This document shows positions 9,148-17,620 of a DNA stretch of 56,059 nucleotides, in pieces. This DNA is from Clostridiales bacterium (GTDB lineage Bacteria > Bacillota > Clostridia > Oscillospirales > Acutalibacteraceae). Below the pieces are notes generated by a model, which saw nothing but the letters and a program-made list of their open reading frames with translations, made no database searches and was not told the origin of the DNA. Numbering within the stretch: position 1 is the first letter of the stretch; each line of letters begins with the position of its first letter. A program made the translations under genes and the position numbers. The stretch lies in NCBI GenBank assembly GCA_019416455.1, contig DXXG01000012.1, positions 1 through 56,059 on the forward strand. Direction: 5' to 3'.

Positions 9148-9405
9148 ATGCCGGAAGATTATTCCAATAACACCATCACTTTTTCCATGGAAGATGTGCG
9201 CGAGGCAGACATGAAGCGGATCCTGCTGACGGTGTATGATGCCTTGAAGGAAAAGGGGTATAACCCCATCAGTCAGATCGTGGGATACATCCTCTCGGAA
9301 GACCCCACCTATATCACGACCCACAATAACGCCCGCAGCCTCATTCGCCGGATCGACCGCGACGAGCTTTTGAAAGCCATGGTGCGTTCTTACCTGGGCG
9401 AGTGA
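9148..9405 (+). CDS. ireB: IreB family regulatory phosphoprotein (UPF0297)
   Basis: This encodes 85 residues with the family features TITFSMEDVREADMKRILL, YDALKEKGYNPISQIVGYIL and LIRRIDRDELLKAMVRSYL. In Enterococcus IreB is a small cytoplasmic protein phosphorylated by the PASTA kinase IreK that affects cell-envelope stress and cephalosporin resistance. The ATG at 9148 is chosen over a GTG at 9139 because GGAGG at 9135-9139 is then correctly spaced. In many Firmicutes the next gene is ruvX, but here it is a small unknown gene. Confidence 0.92.
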   Translation: MPEDYSNNTITFSMEDVREADMKRILLTVYDALKEKGYNPISQIVGYILSEDPTYITTHNNARSLIRRIDRDELLKAMVRSYLGE

Positions 9406-9440
9406 TCTTGTAAAGCAAACTTAGAAAGAGCGGTGATTCT

Positions 9441-9734
9441 TTGAGCGAGCAGAAAAAGCAGAGCTTCCCCACCTACAAGGGAAAGCCCCTGGTGCGCAGC
9501 GGGGATACCATCTACTATGGCAGCATGAAGGATAAGTACGTCATCAAGATGGATATCAAGTCCAAAAAGAAAGTGGGCGACCTGGAAGTGGCCGACAAGG
9601 TCACGGTCCAGCTGATGTATACAGACCCGGAGATCCGCACCCGGAAGCAGATCGTCAAGACCAGCGAGAAAAACGGACTGTACCTGGCCCTGGATATTGC
9701 CGAGGCTTGGCTGAGTCGGGCGCTGGCGGAATAA
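9441..9734 (+). CDS. Conserved small protein of unknown function downstream of ireB
   Basis: This encodes 97 residues starting at TTG, read as MSEQKKQSFPTYKGKPLVRSG. The protein is lysine-rich in the first half, predicted to be mostly strands (YYGSMKDKYVIKMDI, VADKVTVQLMYTDPE), and ends in a short helix (LALDIAEAWLSRAL). No signal peptide or membrane segment is seen. I do not recognise a family. It follows ireB by 35 bases and precedes a terminator, so the two are probably one transcript. The ribosome binding site is weak, and the start is therefore uncertain. Confidence 0.65.
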   Translation: MSEQKKQSFPTYKGKPLVRSGDTIYYGSMKDKYVIKMDIKSKKKVGDLEVADKVTVQLMYTDPEIRTRKQIVKTSEKNGLYLALDIAEAWLSRALAE

Positions 9735-9743
9735 TTCACAACA

Positions 9744-9776
9744 AAAAGAGGCTGCTTCGGCAGCCTCTTTTCAATT
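9744..9776 (+). terminator. Terminator of the ireB transcript
   Basis: AAGAGGCTGC, a TTCG tetraloop and GCAGCCTCTT form a strong hairpin followed by T residues. Confidence 0.88.
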
Positions 9777-9843
9777 TCATTTCGTTATATGTTCCCTCTC
9801 ACCAGCGCGCTTCCAAATTTTGGACGGCGCGCTTTTTTTGCCT

Positions 9844-11121
9844 TCACAGGATTTGAGCGCCGGAAATATAACCAAAATAATAAACGCCCAAAAACATCGC
9901 TTCGCCTGTCATAAGGACTGTCCGCCAGCTGGACCTGTCACGGGTCAATCTTGCCAGAAACAAAAACAGCGGGAAGCAGCAGGCCAAATATCTGCCTGCG
10001 CTGAGCAGCCAGGAAAGACAGTAGACGGACAGAAACAGCCCGAACCCGTACACCAGCATACTGGGAGGATTCTCCCGCCGTCGGCTGGCCCACCAAAACA
10101 GCGTCATCCCCGCCAGGAACATCGCCAAAGCCGGGAACCAGGTGGCCCATCCGAAAGAACCGCTCAGGTTTTCACAGAAGTAATACCATATGCGCTCTAT
10201 CACCCGGGAGGCCCACAGAAACCCCTGATGCCAGTGCTCTTGGTGAGTGACAAAGGCAAAGGGATCCCCGTCCACGGCATAATTCAGCCCCAGATAGATT
10301 CCCGTTCCCAGCAGAGGAGAAATAACCAAGGGCAGCCGGACTATGGCTCTCGTCCAACGGCGGCCCGGAGAGTGCCGCAAAGGGACCGACTCTTGGGAAA
10401 GCAGCTCCACCAAGGCCGGGGCGATAACCAGCACGCCGGTCATCCTGGTGAGGGCGGCTCCCGCCCCAAACAGGGCGAACAGCCCCCAGCGTCTCTTTCG
10501 CGCGTACCAGCAGGCTCCCGTAGTAAGGAACAGGAACAAGCCCTCAGTCATCATGGTGCCAAAAAAGAAAGAATAAGGGAACAGGCACAAGTATACCAAA
10601 GCGTCTCGGGCAGTCTTGGGGTCGTAGTAGTCCTCCGCCAGTTTATAGAGGAAGCAGCAGGCGCCTCCAAAGCTGAGCCAGGACAAAGTGATCCCCGCCG
10701 CTAAAGTACTGGGGATCGCCAGACGCAGCAGCCGGACAGCCCACACGTAGCCTGGGAAAAACACCAAAAACAGGTGCTCCCCGTTTTCCTGGTAGGCCTG
10801 ATACCCCTGTTCCACCAGGTTTAGGTAGTGGTTGCCATCCCACCGCAGGCAGAGCCGCCGGATGCAGTCCCCCCAGGAGATACCTCCCTGAGAAAATATC
10901 ATCACGGCGATGATTCCCACTCCCAGCAGGGCTGCCCGTACCCCTAAAGCCCCCAAAAAGACTTTCCAAAGGGGCACGCTCTGGGAAAAGGGAACATTCC
11001 CTTCCGCCGGGGCGAGGAACAACCGGGAAAACCTGCCGGAAAAACCCCATGCTTCCAAACACCGCAGGATCAGCAGCAGGCCCAAGGCTACCACCGGCAG
11101 GGAGATGAGAAGATCTATCAC
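9844..11121 (-). CDS. PIG-V-like polytopic glycosyltransferase (GT-C fold)
   Basis: This 425-residue membrane protein has about ten predicted helices. Motifs of the PIG-V mannosyltransferase family are visible: LRWDGNHYLNLVEQGY in the first large loop, FFPGYVWAVRLL, and FPYSFFFGTMMTEGLFLFLT, which resembles the conserved phenylalanine-rich loop before TEALFL in the family. Relatives transfer a sugar from a polyprenyl-phosphate donor on the outer side of the membrane. The acceptor cannot be told from sequence. The start is GTG at 11121, 31 bases after the tautomerase gene, and the two are probably cotranscribed. Confidence 0.7.
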   Translation of the reverse strand: MIDLLISLPVVALGLLLILRCLEAWGFSGRFSRLFLAPAEGNVPFSQSVPLWKVFLGALGVRAALLGVGIIAVMIFSQGGISWGDCIRRLCLRWDGNHYLNLVEQGYQAYQENGEHLFLVFFPGYVWAVRLLRLAIPSTLAAGITLSWLSFGGACCFLYKLAEDYYDPKTARDALVYLCLFPYSFFFGTMMTEGLFLFLTTGACWYARKRRWGLFALFGAGAALTRMTGVLVIAPALVELLSQESVPLRHSPGRRWTRAIVRLPLVISPLLGTGIYLGLNYAVDGDPFAFVTHQEHWHQGFLWASRVIERIWYYFCENLSGSFGWATWFPALAMFLAGMTLFWWASRRRENPPSMLVYGFGLFLSVYCLSWLLSAGRYLACCFPLFLFLARLTRDRSSWRTVLMTGEAMFLGVYYFGYISGAQIL

Positions 11122-11152
11122 CAGTCCTCACCCCCCTCGGTATCCAGCGCGT

Positions 11153-11500
11153 TTAGAAATTGCTGCCATTGCATCCCCAATCAGGTAACGCTAAGTAGCG
11201 CACGTAGATGTCCTTGGGATTCAGGGAGAGTTCCTTTTCCAGCAAAGCGCACACTTCCCTGGTCATGTTCTGGGCGCCTTCCTTGTCCACCTGGTTCCCG
11301 AAGATCTTCACTTCCACAATGGCCATGGGGGTCTCGTCGGTCCCCCGGAACCACATGCGCAGCTTGTCCTCCACCAGGACCATCAGGCCGGATTCCGTTT
11401 TGCCAGGGATGCAGGTGATGATCTGCCCCAAAGCGCTCTTGATGTTTTGCGCAGCGGTTTGATTGACTTCCACGTTGGTTTGAATTTCAATGGTGGGCAT
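11153..11500 (-). CDS. MIF-like tautomerase superfamily protein
   Basis: This 115-residue protein resembles macrophage migration inhibitory factor. Pro2 follows the initiator Met (MPTIEIQTNV) and would be the catalytic base after Met removal. GKTESGLMVLVEDKLRMWF, AIVEVKIFG and the C-terminal LPDWGCNGSNF match the bacterial MIF branch. The family tautomerises keto-enol substrates such as phenylpyruvate in trimers, but the native bacterial substrate is not known. The ribosome binding site AAGGAGG lies 6 bases before the ATG. A cysteine sits where many relatives have Trp or Gly in the final WGxNGSNF motif. Confidence 0.85.
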   Translation of the reverse strand: MPTIEIQTNVEVNQTAAQNIKSALGQIITCIPGKTESGLMVLVEDKLRMWFRGTDETPMAIVEVKIFGNQVDKEGAQNMTREVCALLEKELSLNPKDIYVRYLALPDWGCNGSNF

Positions 11501-11740
11501 ACAAATCCTCCTTATGGTTCCGGGAAATACCTGAAACTCTTTCCTAGTTTCTGATTTCTAGTATACTGGTTTTTTTAGGAAAAGAAAACTGTATTTTCAT
11601 AAAAATACCCCAAATCGCGGCTGCTGACTTTTTCGATCACAGTTCACCTCCGGCAGTTCTTTCCAGGTGATATCGGCCATTTGCCAAGAAGTTTCCCGGT
11701 TTTTCCCCGAAAAATCTCCATCCCTGTCCTGGCCGTTCCC
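11501..11740. other. Intergenic region between divergent genes, no gene seen
   Basis: AT-rich spacer between the MIF-like gene and fprA. A possible minus-strand minus-10 TATACT near 11560-11566 could drive the tautomerase gene. I see no RNA gene, repeat or conserved leader here. The long minus-strand open frame that enters this region is the antisense shadow of fprA. Confidence 0.5.
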
Positions 11741-11769
11741 TTGCCATTTGGGCGAAAATATGGTACTCT
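11741..11769 (+). promoter_or_regulatory. Possible promoter of fprA
   Basis: TTGCCA at 11741-11746 and TACTCT at 11764-11769 are 17 bases apart, about 110 bases upstream of the fprA start. Confidence 0.45.
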
Positions 11770-11882
11770 TTTTCTAGTAAATCTCCGCCCCGGTTTGGGG
11801 CATGCGAATGACAAAAATTTATCAAAGTAACCCGCGCTTTTTGGGGAATTCCCTTTTCCCCAACGCCGAAAGGAGCAACGTT

Positions 11883-13082
11883 ATGGTCTATACGAGAAAT
11901 GTCAGCGACGCCGTAGTATGGGTAGGCGGCAGCGACCGCCGTCTCCACCTGTTTGAGAACTTGTTCCCCATCCCCCGGGGCGTTTCCTACAACTCCTATC
12001 TGGTCCTGGATGAGAAAACCGCTCTGCTGGACACAGTGGACTCCTCCATCGCCATCCAGTTCATCCAGAACGTTCGCCAGACCCTGGGCGACCGGCCTTT
12101 GGATTACCTCATTGTCAACCATATGGAGCCTGACCACTGCGCTACCATCGAAATGCTGCTGCCCTACTATCCCGACCTGAAGATCGTGGGCAACCAGAAG
12201 ACCTTTCAGATGATCCGTCAGTTCTACGACTTCGACGTGGACAAGCATGCCGTGGTTGTGAAGGAAGAGGACGCTCTGGAACTGGGCGAGCACACCCTGC
12301 GGTTCTACACCGCTCCCATGGTTCACTGGCCGGAAGTGATGGTCTCCTATGAGGAGAAGGAGAAGATCCTGTTCTCCGCCGACGCCTTCGGCACCTTTGG
12401 AGCCGTGGACGGCGCTCTGTTCAACGACGAAGTGGACTTTGACAAAGACTGGCTCTTCGATGCCCGCCGCTATTTCAGCAACATCGTGGGCAAGTACGGT
12501 CAGCAGGTGCAGGCCGCTTTGAAGAAGCTGTCCGGCCTGGATATTGCCACCATCTGCCCTCTGCACGGTCCCATCTGGCGCAGCGATCTGGGCTATCTGC
12601 TGGGCAAATACGATTTGTGGAGCCGCTACGAGCCGGAAGAGAAGGCCGTGGCTATCTTCTACGCTTCCATGTACGGCAACACGGAGAACGCCGCTAACCT
12701 GCTGGCGGATTCCCTTGCCCAGGCCGGTGTGAAGAACGTGAAGCTGTACGACGTGTCCTCCACCCATGTTTCCGATCTGATCGCGGAGATCTTCCGGTGC
12801 AGCCACATCGTGTTCGCCGCTCCCACCTACAACAACGGTATCTATCCCGCCATGGCCAACCTGCTCCACGACATGGCCGCTTTGCAGCTGCGCAACCGCA
12901 CTGTGGGCATCATCGAAAACGGCAGCTGGGCGCCTGTCAGCGGCAAGCTGATGCGGGCTCAGTTGGAGGCTCTCAAGGACATGACCATCCTGGAGCCCAC
13001 TGTCACCCTGAAGTCCTCCCTGAAGGCCGAGGGCAAGGCCCAGCTGGAGGCTTTGAAAGACGCCATCGTGGCTTCCCTGTAA
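11883..13082 (+). CDS. fprA: FprA family A-type flavodiiron protein
   Basis: This 399-residue cytoplasmic protein reduces oxygen to water, or nitric oxide to nitrous oxide, and protects strict anaerobes. The N-terminal metallo-beta-lactamase-like domain keeps the diiron ligands: H80, E82, D84 and H85 in NHMEPDHC, the later His in APMVHWPEVM, the Asp in FSADAFGTFG and the His in CPLHGPIW. The C-terminal flavodoxin domain begins near 258 with IFYASMYGNTENAANLLAD. No rubredoxin or flavin reductase extension is present, so it needs a separate electron donor. The ATG at 11883 follows AGGAGC. Terminator hairpins follow. Confidence 0.96.
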   Translation: MVYTRNVSDAVVWVGGSDRRLHLFENLFPIPRGVSYNSYLVLDEKTALLDTVDSSIAIQFIQNVRQTLGDRPLDYLIVNHMEPDHCATIEMLLPYYPDLKIVGNQKTFQMIRQFYDFDVDKHAVVVKEEDALELGEHTLRFYTAPMVHWPEVMVSYEEKEKILFSADAFGTFGAVDGALFNDEVDFDKDWLFDARRYFSNIVGKYGQQVQAALKKLSGLDIATICPLHGPIWRSDLGYLLGKYDLWSRYEPEEKAVAIFYASMYGNTENAANLLADSLAQAGVKNVKLYDVSSTHVSDLIAEIFRCSHIVFAAPTYNNGIYPAMANLLHDMAALQLRNRTVGIIENGSWAPVSGKLMRAQLEALKDMTILEPTVTLKSSLKAEGKAQLEALKDAIVASL

Positions 13083-13097
13083 ACTATTTTAAAAACG

Positions 13098-13133
13098 AAA
13101 AGAGCTTCGGGAGATTTCCCGAGGCTCTTTTTT
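13098..13133 (+). terminator. Terminator of fprA
   Basis: AGAGCTTCGGGA pairs imperfectly with TCCCGAGGCTCT and is followed by TTTTTT. Confidence 0.85.
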
Positions 13134-13139
13134 ACGCGC

Positions 13140-13173
13140 CAAAAAAGGACGGCTTTCCGCCGTCCTTTTTCTT
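13140..13173 (-). terminator. Terminator of the polyamine cluster (after nspC)
   Basis: GGACGGC and GCCGTCC form a hairpin followed on the minus strand by six T residues, immediately past the nspC stop codon. The plus strand also shows a T tract, so it may act both ways. Confidence 0.85.
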
Positions 13174-14298
13174 TTAAGATAATCTATTTTTGAAATCCTC
13201 GTACCCGAAGGTCTTTACCACTTCCACCTGTCCGTCCTCATGGCGATAGGCGATAGCTGGCAAGTTCATGCCGTTGAAGGTGTTGGTCTTCACCATGGTG
13301 TACAGAGCCATATCCTCCAACACGATCTGACTTCCCTCGGTAAGGGGCTGGTCGAAGGAGTAGTCGCCGATCACGTCTCCTGCCAGGCAGGTGGGGCCCG
13401 CCAGCCGGTAAGTGTGGGGTTTCTCCCCCGCCTTGCCGGAATCCCTCACCGGAGGACGGTAGGGCATTTCCAACACGTCAGGCATGTGGCAGGCGGCGGA
13501 CGTGTCCAGGATGGCGATGTCCATCCCATTGTGGACTACTTCCAGCACAGTGGACACCAGGAAACCTGCATTGAGCACCACAGCCTCGCCCGGTTCCAGA
13601 TACACCTCCACCCCGTAACGCTCCCGGAAATGCTTCACCACCCGAATCAGCCGGGGGATGTCGTAGTCCTCCCGGGTGATGTGGTGGCCGCCTCCCAGGT
13701 TGAGCCACTTCATACGGGGCAGAAACTCCCCGAACTTTTCCTCAAAAGCAGCGGCAGTAGTCTCCAAGTCGTCGGAGTTCTGCTCGCACAGGGTATGGAA
13801 GTGGAGCCCATCCAGCAAAGGCAGCAGGCACTCGTCAAAGTTCTCCCGGGTGGTGCCCAGCCGGGAACCGGGGGCACAGGGGTCATAAATGGCGTGGCCT
13901 TCCTGAGTAGAGCACTCCGGGTTCACCCGAAGCCCCACCTGCTTGCCGGCAGCCTTTGCCCGTTCCCCAAACCGCCGCAGCTGGTTGGGGGAGTTGAACA
14001 CAAAGTGGTCGGCATAAGTGAGCAGCTCTTCCCATTCCTGTTCCTGGTAAGCCGGAGAAAACACATGGACCTCCCCGGGGAACTCTTCTCTCCCCAGCCG
14101 TGCCTCGAACAGGCCGCTGGCAGTGGTGCCGGAAAGATACCGGCTGATGAGAGGATAGCAGGAAAACATGGAAAAAGCCTTCTGTGCCAGGAGGATCTTG
14201 CAGCCGGCCTCTTCCGAAACACGGCGGAGGATCTCCAGATTTTTCTTCAAAAGCCCCTCATCCACCAGGAAATAAGGGGTATGCAGTTTCTCGCTCAT
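13174..14298 (-). CDS. nspC: Carboxynorspermidine / carboxyspermidine decarboxylase
   Basis: This 374-residue PLP enzyme of the alanine-racemase-fold decarboxylase group has its PLP lysine at K40 in ILLAQKAFSMFS. Other landmarks are LDGLHFHTLCEQN, KWLNLGGGHHIT, VYLEPGEAVVLN and the second-subunit-type segment ILDTSAACHMPDVLEMPYRP, all typical of NspC. It decarboxylates carboxyspermidine or carboxynorspermidine to spermidine or norspermidine. The ATG abuts the stop codon of the upstream dehydrogenase (TAAATG), so the two are translationally linked and act in sequence. Confidence 0.94.
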   Translation of the reverse strand: MSEKLHTPYFLVDEGLLKKNLEILRRVSEEAGCKILLAQKAFSMFSCYPLISRYLSGTTASGLFEARLGREEFPGEVHVFSPAYQEQEWEELLTYADHFVFNSPNQLRRFGERAKAAGKQVGLRVNPECSTQEGHAIYDPCAPGSRLGTTRENFDECLLPLLDGLHFHTLCEQNSDDLETTAAAFEEKFGEFLPRMKWLNLGGGHHITREDYDIPRLIRVVKHFRERYGVEVYLEPGEAVVLNAGFLVSTVLEVVHNGMDIAILDTSAACHMPDVLEMPYRPPVRDSGKAGEKPHTYRLAGPTCLAGDVIGDYSFDQPLTEGSQIVLEDMALYTMVKTNTFNGMNLPAIAYRHEDGQVEVVKTFGYEDFKNRLS

Positions 14299-15558
14299 TT
14301 AGTCCACCAGGGCGGGAGCATCGTCGATCTGCCAGGGCAGGCCCCACTTGTTCAGGGCGTCCATGTAGGGATCGGGATCGAACTCTTCCACGGTATACAC
14401 TCCGGGCTTTGTCCACTTGCCGGTGAGGAGCATCATGGCTCCCACCATGGCGGGCACGCCGGTGGTGTAGGAAATGGCCTGAGAGCCCACTTCCTTGTAG
14501 CACTCCTGATGGTCGCACACGTTATAGATGTAGGCGGTCTTTTCCACACCGTCTTTCTTTCCTGTGAAAATACAGCCGATGTTGGTCTTGCCCACGGTCC
14601 GGGGGCCCAGGGTAGCGGGGTCGGGGAGCAGGGCCTTCAAGAACTGGATGGGAACGATCTCATGGCCCTCGAACTCCACAGGCTCGGTGGAGAGCATACC
14701 CACGTTCTCCAAACACTTCATGTGGGTGAGATAGCTCTGACCAAAGGTCATGAAGAACCGGATCCGCTTTACGCCAGGGATGTTCTTGGCCAAAGACTCG
14801 ATCTCCTCGTGGTGCAGGAGGTACATGTCCTTGTGGCCCACCTGGTCGAAATCGTACTCCCGCTTGATGCTCATGGCGGGGATCTCCACCCAATGGCCGT
14901 TCTCCCAATAGGAGCCGGGGGCGGACACTTCCCGCAGATTGATCTCCGGGTTGAAGTTGGTGGCGAAGGGATAGCCGTGGTCGCCGCCGTTGCAGTCCAG
15001 GATATCGATGGTGTCGATCTGATCGAACAGGTGCTTCTGAGCGTAGGCGCAGTAAGCCTGGGTGACGCCGGGGTCAAAACCGGTGCCCAGCAGAGCGGTC
15101 AAGCCAGCCTTCTCAAACTTTTCCTTGTAGGCCCACTGCCAGGTGTAGTCGAAGTAAGCGGAGAAACCCTCTTCCTTGCAGCGCTTGTCGTAAACTTCAC
15201 GCCAGGCGGGATCGGTGATGTCCTCGGGCTCGTAGTTGGCGGTGTCCAGGTAGTTGACGCCGCATTCCAGACAAGCGTCCATGATGGCCAGATCCTGGTA
15301 GGGCAAGGCGATGTTCATCACCAGGTCGGGCTTGTATTCCCGGATCAGGGCGGCCACCTGATCGGCATGGTCAGCGTCCACCTGGGCGGTGGTGATCTTG
15401 GTGGCGGTCTTGCCTTCCAGATCGGCTTTCAAGGCATCGCACTTGGACTTGGTACGGGAAGCGATGCAGATTTCGGTAAACACGTCGCTGCACTGGCAGC
15501 ACTTACGGATAGCCACATTGGCCACGCCGCCGCAGCCGATGATCAATACTCTGCTCAT
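14299..15558 (-). CDS. Carboxynorspermidine / carboxyspermidine dehydrogenase (saccharopine dehydrogenase family)
   Basis: This encodes 419 residues. The N-terminal Rossmann fold reads VLIIGCGGVANVAI, and the saccharopine-dehydrogenase-like body includes DLVMNIALPYQDLAIMDACL, VNYLDTANYEP and LTALLGTGFDPGVTQAY. The enzyme condenses aspartate semialdehyde with putrescine or diaminopropane using NADPH, and NspC then decarboxylates the product. This pairing separates it from lysine-pathway Lys1 enzymes. The ATG at 15558 with AAGGAG upstream is preferred; a longer frame would run into repeat copy A. Repeat A (15601-15915) separates it from speB. Confidence 0.92.
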   Translation of the reverse strand: MSRVLIIGCGGVANVAIRKCCQCSDVFTEICIASRTKSKCDALKADLEGKTATKITTAQVDADHADQVAALIREYKPDLVMNIALPYQDLAIMDACLECGVNYLDTANYEPEDITDPAWREVYDKRCKEEGFSAYFDYTWQWAYKEKFEKAGLTALLGTGFDPGVTQAYCAYAQKHLFDQIDTIDILDCNGGDHGYPFATNFNPEINLREVSAPGSYWENGHWVEIPAMSIKREYDFDQVGHKDMYLLHHEEIESLAKNIPGVKRIRFFMTFGQSYLTHMKCLENVGMLSTEPVEFEGHEIVPIQFLKALLPDPATLGPRTVGKTNIGCIFTGKKDGVEKTAYIYNVCDHQECYKEVGSQAISYTTGVPAMVGAMMLLTGKWTKPGVYTVEEFDPDPYMDALNKWGLPWQIDDAPALVD

Positions 15559-15600
15559 GGAAAACAACTCCTTTATAGAATGTATGTAGAAATAGAGGCA

Positions 15601-15915
15601 CGCGAAGCGCGTAAAAGTTTTTGATAAAACTTTTTTCAAAAAGTTTTTCAGGGTTTGGGGTGAAACCCCAAGGTCTTACAAGCGTAAAGAAATAAGCAGG
15701 GGCGAAGCCGCATACGCCCATAGGGCGGTAGGCGCGCGCCCCGGACAACTTACACCGAGCAAGCCCAGGGGGAACTGGGTGCTTACCGTCAGCTCCCAGG
15801 GCTATCGCCTTCGGCGCGTGCGCCCCGGGAGCTGCTTTTTTTGCCGGCTGCGCCGGTTTTTAAGGTCGCGCCTTTTTGAAAAAAGGCGCCCCAAAAACTT
15901 TTACGCCGCTTCGCG
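15601..15915 (+). repeat. Modular intergenic repeat, copy A
   Basis: The left end (CGCGAAGCGCGTAAAAG from 15601) and the reverse complement of the right end (CGCGAAGCGGCGTAAAAG, up to about 15915) form inverted terminal repeats of about 22 bases. Inside the left end come AAACTTTTTTCAAAAAGTTT and a GGGTTTGGGG / CCCCAAGGTCT hairpin. Copies B and C (28158-28334 and 35421-35765) share these blocks, and the GGGCGGTAGGCGCGCGCCCC part resembles their central block. No open frame or transposase is inside. It lies 8 bases beyond the speB stop codon, between two minus-strand genes. Confidence 0.75.
15788..15844 (+). terminator. Plus-strand terminator hairpin inside repeat A
   Basis: CAGCTCCCAGGG pairs with CCCGGGAGCTG and is followed by seven T residues on the plus strand, opposite to the surrounding genes. 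Any RNA it ends would be antisense to the polyamine transcript. Confidence 0.55.
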
Positions 15916-15923
15916 GTTTTCTT

Positions 15924-16775
15924 TTATTTCAAAGCCAACAGCATTTCTCTTACGATCTTACAAGCCGCCATGGTACTCACGCCGCTTTGGTCACAGGGGG
16001 GGCTCAGCTCGTTCACGTCGCAGGCGATCACATTGGCTTTTTCACATACCAGGGTCACCGCTTTCCGGAGGGTATCGAAGCTGACCCCGCCAGGCTCCGG
16101 GGTGCCGGTGCCCGGGAACACGCTGGGATCCAGCACGTCCAGGTCCAAAGTGAAATACAGGGGCACATCCCCCAGCTGGTCCAAGGTCTCCTCCAGGCCT
16201 TCCAGGTTGAATTTATGGGTGGACACATGGTCCTTTCCCCAACGCCATTCCTCACGGTCTCCGGAACGGATGCCAAACTGGAAGATCTTCCCGTCGCCGG
16301 TCAGCTCCCAGCACCGCCGCAGCACGCAGGCGTGAGAGAGCTTTACTCCCAGGTAGTCGTCCCGCAGATCGGCGTGGGCGTCAAAGTGGAGGATCCGCAC
16401 TTCCGGGCAGCGCTCGTACACCGCGCAGAAAGCTCCTAAAGTCACCAGGTGCTCGCCCCCCAGCAGGAAGGGCCGCTTGCCTGCGTCCAAGATCGCTCCC
16501 GCCCGCTCCTCGATCTGAGCCAAGGACAGGGAAGCGTCTCCCAGGGGCAGTTCGATGTCCCCGCTGTCAAATACAGGGCAGTCCTCCAGGTCTTTGTCCT
16601 GGTAAGGGCTGTAACTCTCGATGCCGTAAGACTCCCGCCGGATGGCGCTGCTGCCAAACCGGGAGCCGGGCCGATAAGAGGTGGTGGAGTCGAAGGGTGC
16701 GCCGAACAGCACCGTCTTGGCCTCTTCGAACTCGTTATCGCAGCAGAGAAAAGTTTCCACGTTTTTATTCCACAT
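15924..16775 (-). CDS. speB: Agmatinase
   Basis: This 283-residue ureohydrolase uses two manganese ions to split agmatine into putrescine and urea. Metal-site motifs are GGEHLVTLGA, HFDAHADL and LDLDVLDPSVFPGTGTPEPG, and the N-terminal FGAPFDSTTSYRPGSRFG is typical of agmatinases. It overlaps the end of speE by 11 bases, so both are cotranscribed with speA. The start lies within the speE 3' end, ATG at 16775. Repeat copy A begins just after its stop codon. Confidence 0.95.
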   Translation of the reverse strand: MWNKNVETFLCCDNEFEEAKTVLFGAPFDSTTSYRPGSRFGSSAIRRESYGIESYSPYQDKDLEDCPVFDSGDIELPLGDASLSLAQIEERAGAILDAGKRPFLLGGEHLVTLGAFCAVYERCPEVRILHFDAHADLRDDYLGVKLSHACVLRRCWELTGDGKIFQFGIRSGDREEWRWGKDHVSTHKFNLEGLEETLDQLGDVPLYFTLDLDVLDPSVFPGTGTPEPGGVSFDTLRKAVTLVCEKANVIACDVNELSPPCDQSGVSTMAACKIVREMLLALK

Positions 16776-17616
16776 GTTTCAAAAGCTCCTCCACATAAGC
16801 GGGGATGTAAAAGGCTCCCTTGTGCAGGGTAGTGGTGTAATACCGGCAAGGGATGCCCCGCATGTTCCATTTTGTCTCGTCCAGGTCTTTCAAGGGGTGG
16901 TACTTCTTGGAGGCGAACCCAAACAGCCAATGGCCCGAGGGATAGGTGGGGATATGGGCCTGGTACACCTTGCTGATGGGAAAACTCTCCACGATATTTT
17001 TATGGGCCCGCTGGCAGGCCGCCGCATCCTCGGGATAGAAGGGGCTCTCATGCTGGTTGATGAGGATGCCGTCCTCCTTCAGGGCTTTATAGCAGTTGCC
17101 GTAAAACTCCCGGGTAAACAGGCCCTCGCCGGGGCCGAAGGGGTCGGTGGAGTCCACGATAATCAGATCATACTCGTCCTTCCGGGACCGGATATATTTC
17201 AGCCCGTCCTCAAAGTGGATGGTGAGCCGGGGATCATCCAGCCGGCAGGCGGTCTTAGGCAGGTACTTCTTGCACACCTCCACCACCAGGGGATCGATCT
17301 CCACCATGTCGATGTGCTCCAGGTCGGCGTACTGGGTCAGCTCCCGGATGACGCCTCCGTCCCCCGCGCCGATGACCAGCACTTTCCTCACCCGGGGATG
17401 GACCGCCATAGGCACATGGGTGATCATCTCATGGTAGATGAACTCGTCCTTCTCCGTCAACATCATGTAGCCGTCCAAGGTGAGGAACCGGCCAAACTCC
17501 GGGGAATCGAACACGTCGATGCGCTGAAACTCGCTTTTCCCGCTGTAAAGCTGCCGGTCCACCCGGATGGAGAGCTTTACATGGGGGGTGTGGTGCTCCG
17601 AAAACCAAAATTCCAC
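16765..17616 (-). CDS. speE: Spermidine synthase
   Basis: This 283-residue aminopropyltransferase moves the propylamine group of decarboxylated S-adenosylmethionine to putrescine. The Rossmann core has VLVIGAGDGGVIREL, the putrescine-site segment is IIVDSTDPFGPGEGLFT, and the N-terminal strand domain ends in FGRFLTLDGYMMLTEKDEF. The length and motifs are those of standard SpeE. It starts 4 bases after the speA stop and overlaps speB by 11 bases, so this is a tightly packed operon. Confidence 0.96.
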   Translation of the reverse strand: MEFWFSEHHTPHVKLSIRVDRQLYSGKSEFQRIDVFDSPEFGRFLTLDGYMMLTEKDEFIYHEMITHVPMAVHPRVRKVLVIGAGDGGVIRELTQYADLEHIDMVEIDPLVVEVCKKYLPKTACRLDDPRLTIHFEDGLKYIRSRKDEYDLIIVDSTDPFGPGEGLFTREFYGNCYKALKEDGILINQHESPFYPEDAAACQRAHKNIVESFPISKVYQAHIPTYPSGHWLFGFASKKYHPLKDLDETKWNMRGIPCRYYTTTLHKGAFYIPAYVEELLKHVE

Positions 17617-17620
17617 TGGG

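Noticed and set aside
5512..9324. Long minus-strand open frames of 518 and 712 codons opposite pheS and pheT
   Set aside because: They are antisense to certain genes, rich in His, Gly, Gln and Val as expected from the shadow frame of GC-rich code, and have no domain or ribosome binding site.
11637..12869. Minus-strand frame of 410 codons over fprA
   Set aside because: It is antisense to a gene with all diiron ligands conserved, and shows no recognisable domain.
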